Origin: Ardenticatena maritima
Lineage (GTDB): Bacteria; Chloroflexota; Anaerolineae; Ardenticatenales; Ardenticatenaceae
Direction of reading: 5' to 3'
Assembly (NCBI RefSeq): GCF_001306175.1
Contig: NZ_LGKN01000005.1
Location: forward strand, 620,001-684,000
DNA length: 64,000 nt
Under the pieces are notes generated by a model. That model ran no database searches. It saw only the letters and a list, made by a program, of their open reading frames with translations, and was not told where the DNA came from. Below are positions 58,933-64,000 of this stretch, piece by piece (positions within the stretch are counted from its first letter, which is position 1; every line of letters starts with the position of its first letter). A program made the translations under genes and the position numbers.

Positions 58933-60252
58933 ATGCGCAACATCCTTGTCATTGGCGGCGGCGGTCGTGAGCACGCTTTGGCGTGGGCGCTGGCGCGTTC
59001 CCCCCGTGTGCGGCACGTGTACGTCGCGCCGGGCAACGCCGGCACGGAATGGCCCGCCAACCCCAACGCCACGGGCTTGGCGCCTCGTGCAAGCGCCAGC
59101 CGCGTGCCCATCGCGCCGGATGATTTCGATGCGTTGATTGCCTTTGCCCGCGAACACGATGTGTACATGGCGGTTGTGGGTCCCGAAGCGCCGCTGGCGG
59201 CTGGTATTGTGGATGCCTTCCAGCAAGCCGGCGTGCCGATTTTCGGTCCCTCGCAAGCCGCGGCGCAAATCGAAGCCTCGAAAGCGTTTGCCAAAGCCTT
59301 CATGGAGCAAACGGGCATTCCCACAGCGGCGCACGCCGCCTTCACCGATTACGACGCGGCACGCGCCTACCTGCGACAACATCCCGCGCCTGTGGTGGTC
59401 AAAGCCAGCGGCCTGGCGGCTGGGAAGGGCGTTATCGTGTGTGAAACGCAGGAAGAAGCCGAAGCCGCGTTGCGCATGATAATGGTGGACCGGGCGTTTG
59501 GCGCGGCGGGCGATGTGGTGGTCATCGAGGAATTTTTGCAAGGTCCCGAAGTCTCGGTGCTGGCGTTCAGCGATGGGCGTACCGTGAAACGCATGCCCCC
59601 CGCCCGCGACCACAAGCGCATTTACGAGGGCGACCGTGGTCCGAACACCGGTGGCATGGGGGCGTTTGCGCCCCCGCCCGACGTAGACGAAGCGTTGCTG
59701 GATGAAATCGAAGCCACCATCTTGCGCCCGGCTGTCCAGGGCATGCTGGAACGTGGAACGCCCTACGTGGGCGTGCTCTACGCCGGCTTGATGCTCACGC
59801 AGGATGGCCCCAAAGTGCTGGAATTCAACTGCCGCTTTGGCGACCCGGAAACGCAAGCCATCTTGCTTCTGCTGGAAAGCGACCTGCTGGACGTCTTCGA
59901 GGCGTGTCTGGCGGGGCGTCTGGATGAAACCAACGTGCAATGGCGCGACGGCGCGGCGGCGACGATTGTGCTGGCGTCGCCGGGCTATCCGGGGGCGTAC
60001 CCCAAGGGCTTGCCGATTGAAGGCGTCGAGCGGGCGGCGGCGCACGAAAATGTGGTCGTGTTTCACGCCGGCACCGCGCGTGATGAAGCGGGGCGGCTTG
60101 TGACCGCCGGCGGGCGTGTGCTCAACATCAGCGCCTACGACGCTGATTTGGAACGCGCCTTGCAGCGTGCATACGCAGCGGTCGAAGAGATTGCGTTTGA
60201 AGGTATGCAATACCGGCGCGATATTGGCAAAACGGTTGTTGAAGAGCAATGA
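58933..60252 (+). CDS. purD: Phosphoribosylamine-glycine ligase
   Basis: GAR synthetase, 439 residues with the ATP-grasp fold: ILVIGGGGREHALAWAL, VVGPEAPLAAGIVDAFQ, VVKASGLAAGKGVIVC, EFLQGPEVSVLAFSDG and LEFNCRFGDPETQ. ATG 58933 follows AGGAGGAAG, so the upstream in-frame GTG at 58885 is rejected. It is 10 bases after purF and 15 before purM. Confidence 0.97.
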   Translation: MRNILVIGGGGREHALAWALARSPRVRHVYVAPGNAGTEWPANPNATGLAPRASASRVPIAPDDFDALIAFAREHDVYMAVVGPEAPLAAGIVDAFQQAGVPIFGPSQAAAQIEASKAFAKAFMEQTGIPTAAHAAFTDYDAARAYLRQHPAPVVVKASGLAAGKGVIVCETQEEAEAALRMIMVDRAFGAAGDVVVIEEFLQGPEVSVLAFSDGRTVKRMPPARDHKRIYEGDRGPNTGGMGAFAPPPDVDEALLDEIEATILRPAVQGMLERGTPYVGVLYAGLMLTQDGPKVLEFNCRFGDPETQAILLLLESDLLDVFEACLAGRLDETNVQWRDGAAATIVLASPGYPGAYPKGLPIEGVERAAAHENVVVFHAGTARDEAGRLVTAGGRVLNISAYDADLERALQRAYAAVEEIAFEGMQYRRDIGKTVVEEQ

Positions 60253-60267
60253 GCAAGGGAGCATGAG

Positions 60268-61299
60268 ATGACGCCGGAATCCAAAGCGTATCGCGAAGCG
60301 GGTGTGGACATTGAAGCCGGTAAACGCGCCACTGACCTGATGGCGGAGGCGGTCAAGTCTACCTACACGCCGGAGGTGTTGGCGGGCTTGGGGGCGTTTG
60401 GTGGCCTGTTCGACGCGGCGCGGCTCAAAGCCATGCAGGCGCCGGTGTTGGTGGCTTCCACCGATGGCGTGGGCACGAAAACGCTGGTCGCGGCGCGGCT
60501 CAATCGCTGGGAAACCATTGGGCAAGACCTGGTGAATCACTGTGTGAACGATATTCTGGTGCAGGGCGCTGAACCGCTTTTCTTCCTGGATTATGTTGCC
60601 AGCGCCCGCCTTGCGCCCGAACAGGTGGCGACGGTTGTGCAGGGAATGGCGCTGGCGTGCCGTGAGGCGGGGTGCGCCTTGTTGGGGGGCGAAACCGCCG
60701 AAATGCCGGGCGTCTATCATGAAGGTGCGGTGGACGTGGTCGGCACGATTGTGGGGGCGCTCGACCGCGCCCATCTGATTGACGGGTCGCGCATTCAAGC
60801 GGGCGATGTGGTGCTGGCGTTCCCGTCCAGCGGGTTGCACACCAACGGCTACACGTTGGCGCGGCGCGTGCTTGACGATGAAGATTGGACCACGCCGCAC
60901 CCCTTGCTCGACGGGCGCACGATTGGCGAGGCGCTTCTGGCGGTGCACCGTTCGTATTTGCCGCATGTGCGCGCGCTGCGTGCCGCCGGTGTGGACATTC
61001 GCGGATTGGCGCACATCACCGGCGGGGGCGTGTTCGACAATGTGCCGCGCATTTTGCCGGAAGGGCTGGGTGTGCGTGTGCGCTTGGGCACCTGGCCTGT
61101 GCCGCCCATCTTCACACTCATTCAGCACAAGGGGCATGTGGCGCGTGAAGAAATGTTCCATGTTTTCAACATGGGGCTGGGCATGCTCGCCGTCGTCCCC
61201 GAAGCGGAGGCGGAACGGGCGGTGCAGGTGCTGGGTGTTGAAGAATGTTTCATCGTCGGGCGTGTGGTGGCGGAGCCCGGCGTTCAACTCGTCAATTGA
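60268..61299 (+). CDS. purM: Phosphoribosylformylglycinamidine cyclo-ligase (AIR synthetase)
   Basis: 343 residues, converting FGAM to AIR with ATP. Motifs: YREAGVDIEAGKRATDLM, STDGVGTKTLVA, NHCVNDILVQGAEPLFFLDY, LLGGETAEMPGVYHEG and AHITGGGVFDNVPRILPEG. Standard length. It sits between purD and purN, 11 bases before purN. Confidence 0.97.
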   Translation: MTPESKAYREAGVDIEAGKRATDLMAEAVKSTYTPEVLAGLGAFGGLFDAARLKAMQAPVLVASTDGVGTKTLVAARLNRWETIGQDLVNHCVNDILVQGAEPLFFLDYVASARLAPEQVATVVQGMALACREAGCALLGGETAEMPGVYHEGAVDVVGTIVGALDRAHLIDGSRIQAGDVVLAFPSSGLHTNGYTLARRVLDDEDWTTPHPLLDGRTIGEALLAVHRSYLPHVRALRAAGVDIRGLAHITGGGVFDNVPRILPEGLGVRVRLGTWPVPPIFTLIQHKGHVAREEMFHVFNMGLGMLAVVPEAEAERAVQVLGVEECFIVGRVVAEPGVQLVN

Positions 61300-61310
61300 G
61301 GGGCTGGCAT

Positions 61311-61919
61311 ATGGAGACGAAACGTCGGCTGGTCGTCATGATTTCGGGGTCGGGGACAAATTTGCAAGCCATTCTGGATGCTTGCGCAGAGGGGCGCTTG
61401 CCCGCCGAAGTGGTGCTGGTTGTCTCCAATCGCAAACAGGCGTTTGGCTTGCAACGGGCGGCGCGCGCCGGCGTCCCCACGCTCTACTTTCCGCTGAAAC
61501 CGTACAAAGAGGCTGGGCGCTCACGCGAAGAATACGACCGCGACCTTGCCGAGCAGGTGGCGCAGTGGTCGCCCGACCTGATTGTGCTGGCGGGCTGGAT
61601 GCACATCCTCAGCCCCGCCTTTCTGGACCGCTTCCCGAACCGTGTCATCAATCTTCATCCGGCGTTGCCGGGCATGTTTCCGGGAACGCATGCGATTCAA
61701 CGCGCGTTCGAGGCATACCAGCGCGGCGAAATTGAGGCGAGCGGGTGCATGGTGCATTACGTCATTCCCGAAGTGGACGCTGGTCCTGTGATTGCGACGG
61801 CGCGCGTGCCGATTTTTCCCGAAGATACGCTGGAAACGTTCGAGCAGCGCATGCACGAAACCGAGCATCGCTTGATTGTGGAAGCCACACACAAAGCGTT
61901 GGAAGCCTTGCCTGTCTGA
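61311..61919 (+). CDS. purN: Phosphoribosylglycinamide formyltransferase
   Basis: 202 residues, N10-formyl-THF-dependent formylation of GAR. Motifs: VMISGSGTNLQAILDAC, VINLHPALPGMFPGTHAIQR with the catalytic Asn-His, and HYVIPEVDAGPVIATARV with the Asp. ATG 61311 (GAGGGG upstream) follows the purM stop by 11 bases; the longer frame from 61245 overlaps purM. Last gene of the operon before a terminator. Confidence 0.96.
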   Translation: METKRRLVVMISGSGTNLQAILDACAEGRLPAEVVLVVSNRKQAFGLQRAARAGVPTLYFPLKPYKEAGRSREEYDRDLAEQVAQWSPDLIVLAGWMHILSPAFLDRFPNRVINLHPALPGMFPGTHAIQRAFEAYQRGEIEASGCMVHYVIPEVDAGPVIATARVPIFPEDTLETFEQRMHETEHRLIVEATHKALEALPV

Positions 61920-61940
61920 CATCTGGGAGAGAAACCAGCA

Positions 61941-61979
61941 AGACCCGTCGGGGTGCACCAGCCTGGCGGGTCTTTTTTT
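61941..61979 (+). terminator. Intrinsic terminator of the purine operon
   Basis: AGACCCG, 19-base loop, CGGGTCT followed by seven T residues, 22 bases after the purN stop. Confidence 0.9.
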
Positions 61980-61985
61980 CTTGGG

Positions 61986-62573
61986 CTATGCGTTGCGGTG
62001 CGCGAGAAGTGTTTCCAGAAGCGCGCGTAGCGACTCGTCTTCAACAACGCCCGCGGCTGATTGGTAGAACTCGTGCAGGTCGAGGTGGAGCAAACGCTCG
62101 TACACAAAGGCTTGCAGCGCCATTTCGAGGCGGTCGAGTTGGCGCACGAACTGCGCTTCGGGCGTGTCGTTGCGCTCGTAGCGTTCCCACATATCGAGAA
62201 GCGCCGCGCCGTTGGGCAGGTTGCGCACAATGGCGCGCACGCCGTCCGCTTCGCGGTGGTGTTTGTCGTCGGGGTGGATGGCGTCTTCGGGGGTGAAATC
62301 GCCGGCAATGGCTTCGCCCAAATCGTGAATGAGCGCCATGGAAAGGACGGTTTGCGCGTCCAGGTGGGGGAACTGCGGGAGCAGAAACAGCGCCAGCAGC
62401 GCCACGCCGAACGTATGCTCGGCGACGCTTTCTGCCAAGTTGGGGGGCACATCCCGCCGCAGCCACCCCTGGCGGTACAACTGCTTCAACTGAGCGGCTT
62501 GTACGTAGGCACGCACCAGGGGCGGCAGGTCTCTCATGTCGGCTGCATTGAGCGGTGGGTGTTTGCGCTGCAT
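61986..62573 (-). CDS. HD-domain hydrolase, YfbR/HDDC2-like
   Basis: 195 residues. HD-fold motifs: SVAEHTFGVALLALFL (first His), MALIHDLGEAIAGDFTPED (HD pair) and VRQLDRLEMALQAFVY (final Asp). This is the pattern of YfbR-type 5'-deoxynucleotidases and HDDC2. It probably dephosphorylates deoxynucleoside monophosphates. The start is 4 bases after the FKBP gene stop, so the two are co-transcribed, convergent to the purine operon. Confidence 0.88.
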   Translation of the reverse strand: MQRKHPPLNAADMRDLPPLVRAYVQAAQLKQLYRQGWLRRDVPPNLAESVAEHTFGVALLALFLLPQFPHLDAQTVLSMALIHDLGEAIAGDFTPEDAIHPDDKHHREADGVRAIVRNLPNGAALLDMWERYERNDTPEAQFVRQLDRLEMALQAFVYERLLHLDLHEFYQSAAGVVEDESLRALLETLLAHRNA

Positions 62574-62577
62574 GGGG

Positions 62578-63015
62578 TTAGGATGGGCGAATAATCTCGA
62601 CGACTTCGATATCGAACGTCAAATCCTTCCCTGCGAGTGGGTGGTTGGCGTCCAGCGTCACGGTTTCATCGTCGAACGCTGTCACCGTCACGACGAAACT
62701 TTGCCCGGTTGGTTCGCGCACCTGCAACTGCATGCCAATTTCCGGCTCGATGTCGGGGGGCAATTGGTTGCGCGGAATGACCACCACCAAATCCTCGCGA
62801 TGTTCGCCGTAGGCTTCACTGGCGGGAATGGTGACGCTGCGCGTTTCGCCTTCTTCCATTCCTTCAACGGCTTGCTCGAAGCCCGGGATCACCTGTTCGG
62901 CGCCCACCGTAAATTCGAGCGGCTCACGACCTTCGGAACTGTCGAAAACCGTGCCGTCGTCGAGTTTGCCGGTGTAGTGGACGCGGACGGTATCACCTTT
63001 TTGTACCTTGGACAT
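62578..63015 (-). CDS. FKBP-type peptidyl-prolyl isomerase (SlyD-like)
   Basis: 145 residues: FKBP core ([40 protein letters not shown]) with an inserted flap of about 50 residues ([20 protein letters not shown]) as in SlyD, but without the His-rich metal-binding tail. A cytoplasmic chaperone-isomerase. ATG 63015 (AAAGGAG upstream) is preferred to an upstream in-frame codon at 63054. Confidence 0.92.
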   Translation of the reverse strand: MSKVQKGDTVRVHYTGKLDDGTVFDSSEGREPLEFTVGAEQVIPGFEQAVEGMEEGETRSVTIPASEAYGEHREDLVVVIPRNQLPPDIEPEIGMQLQVREPTGQSFVVTVTAFDDETVTLDANHPLAGKDLTFDIEVVEIIRPS

Positions 63016-63200
63016 AAGGAACTCCTTTCGTTTGTGGAACAACCAACGGTACAAGTGTATCTTAGCCGTAAATGCGGTTTTTGAATAATCGGCATGTGGA
63101 AGGAAAGTGTCTCGCAGTTGCTCAAATGTTCAAACGTGTTTACCATGCTCAATCCCTCTTTTGGCAAAATGGTGATAGAGTGAGATTGAGGAGGCTGACG

Positions 63201-63989
63201 ATGACGTCCGTACGCAAACCGACCATTCTGGTCACGAACGATGACGGTATTTCTTCGGCAGGTATCCGCGTGTTGTGGCAGGCGCTCAAACGCTTTGCCG
63301 ATGTGGTGGTAGTCGCGCCCGACCACAACTGGTCGGCGGCGGGACACGCCAAAACCATTCACAAGCCGCTGCGCGCCGAACAAGTCACCCTCGACCCCGA
63401 CATTGAGATGTGGACGAGCACGGGCGCGCCAAGCGACTGCGTGGCGTTGGCGCTCAACGGGTTGATTGAACGCCCGATTGACCTTGTGGTGAGCGGCGTC
63501 AACCAGGGGCCTAACCTGGGGCAGGACATTACCTACAGCGGCACACTGGCGGCGGCGTTCGAGGCGCTGATTTCGGGCGTGCCGGCGGTGGCTGTGTCCA
63601 GCATGAACTTCAAGGACGATGAAGACTTGATGCGCCCGGCGGCTGAATTCGCCGCGCGGCTGGTGGAATACGTCTGGACGAACCAACTGCTCAATGGCGT
63701 CGTGCTCAACGTGAACTACCCCAACAACGGCGGTCCGCGGGGCGTGCAAGTGACGCGCTTGGGGCGGCGCTCGTATCGCGATAAAATGGTGAAGCGCATT
63801 GACCCGCGCGGACGCCCCTATTACTGGCTGGGCGGCGATTTGCTGAGCGGCGACAACGCTGAACCTGGTACCGATATCCGCGCTATCCGCGACGGGTACG
63901 TCTCCATCACGCCTATCCACCTGGACATGACGAACTACACGTTCTTGGAAAAGATGCAATCGTGGCCGTTGGAGACGTTGCTTGCCTGA
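63201..63989 (+). CDS. surE: 5'/3'-nucleotidase SurE
   Basis: 262 residues. The acidic metal site is in ILVTNDDGISSAGI (NDDG), with the substrate motifs VVAPDHNWSAAGHA and VVSGVNQGPNLGQDITYSGT. SurE dephosphorylates nucleoside 5'- and 3'-monophosphates in survival and stress. ATG 63201 follows GAGGAGG; the frame open from 63072 is not coding. The final 11 bases of the window hold nothing. Confidence 0.95.
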   Translation: MTSVRKPTILVTNDDGISSAGIRVLWQALKRFADVVVVAPDHNWSAAGHAKTIHKPLRAEQVTLDPDIEMWTSTGAPSDCVALALNGLIERPIDLVVSGVNQGPNLGQDITYSGTLAAAFEALISGVPAVAVSSMNFKDDEDLMRPAAEFAARLVEYVWTNQLLNGVVLNVNYPNNGGPRGVQVTRLGRRSYRDKMVKRIDPRGRPYYWLGGDLLSGDNAEPGTDIRAIRDGYVSITPIHLDMTNYTFLEKMQSWPLETLLA

Positions 63990-64000
63990 CCGAACCGACC

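Noticed and set aside
1-64000. Search for insertion sequences, prophage genes and tRNA genes.
   Set aside because: No transposase, integrase, terminal inverted repeats, phage structural genes or tRNA cloverleaf could be recognised by eye.

Overview
The window looks like about 64 kb of chromosome from a GC-rich, probably thermophilic member of the Chloroflexota (Ardenticatenia/Anaerolineae-like). This placement is inferred, not proven. It rests on a three-gene cassette with a MutL-type ASKHA protein, acidic proteins carrying DWL/DWR motifs, NBR1-type Ig repeats on extracellular-type enzymes, and a fused PurL. No phage structural gene, transposase, integrase, CRISPR array or tRNA was seen.

Layout. 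(1) 0-5.5 kb, minus strand: a cobalamin operon behind a B12 riboswitch (cbiB, cobC, cobO, and a ferredoxin-CobN fusion cut by the window edge). A vapB antitoxin sits inside it, followed by a collapsed vapC. (2) 5.5-10.6 kb, plus: AmaP-like membrane protein, cyclophilin, GH2 beta-mannosidase-like enzyme and an XPB/Ssl2-type helicase-associated protein. (3) 10.6-21.4 kb, minus: TyrA-like protein, HD protein, M50 protease, patatin, isochorismatase, ABC-2 exporter, HAD hydrolase and a GNAT/acyl-CoA-ligase fusion. (4) 21.5-33.8 kb: TPR protein with tandem repeats, class II aldolase, subtilase, metallo-beta-lactamase, a candidate 6S RNA, histidine kinase, amidase and Na+/H+ antiporter. (5) 33.9-45.9 kb, minus: a likely six-gene operon. 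It encodes a tail-anchored acidic protein, a MutL-like ATPase-fold protein, a barrel/KOW protein, and three proteins without signal peptides: a clan-A glycosidase-like protein, a small protein sharing its C-terminal module, and a 1602-residue amidase/glycosidase with six Ig-type and three discoidin-type domains. (6) 46.0-51.6 kb: large-type SRP RNA, comEA, selA, a FecR-domain protein, an antitoxin with a 14-codon Doc stub, a thioredoxin-reductase-like protein without its CxxC, and a UspA protein behind a CRP/FNR-type site. (7) 51.8-61.9 kb, plus: purine operon purL-C-E-F-D-M-N with a leader terminator. (8) 62-64 kb: HD hydrolase, FKBP isomerase and surE.

How parts work together. The purine genes cover most steps from PRPP to AIR, SAICAR and FGAM. 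PurS and PurQ are fused into PurL, and PurE is the class II type that needs no PurK; purB and purH are not here. The cobalamin genes cover cobalt insertion, corrin adenosylation and aminopropanol-arm assembly, under B12 feedback. SelA implies a selenocysteine pathway elsewhere in the genome.

Most unusual features: two separate antitoxin genes whose toxins are reduced to stubs; the 33.9-45.9 kb operon with a ~90-residue C-terminal module shared by two adjacent leaderless proteins; a candidate 6S RNA; a TrxR-like protein with SxxS in place of CxxC; and the ferredoxin-CobN and GNAT-ligase fusions. Many genes start with GTG or TTG, chosen here by ribosome-binding-site position.
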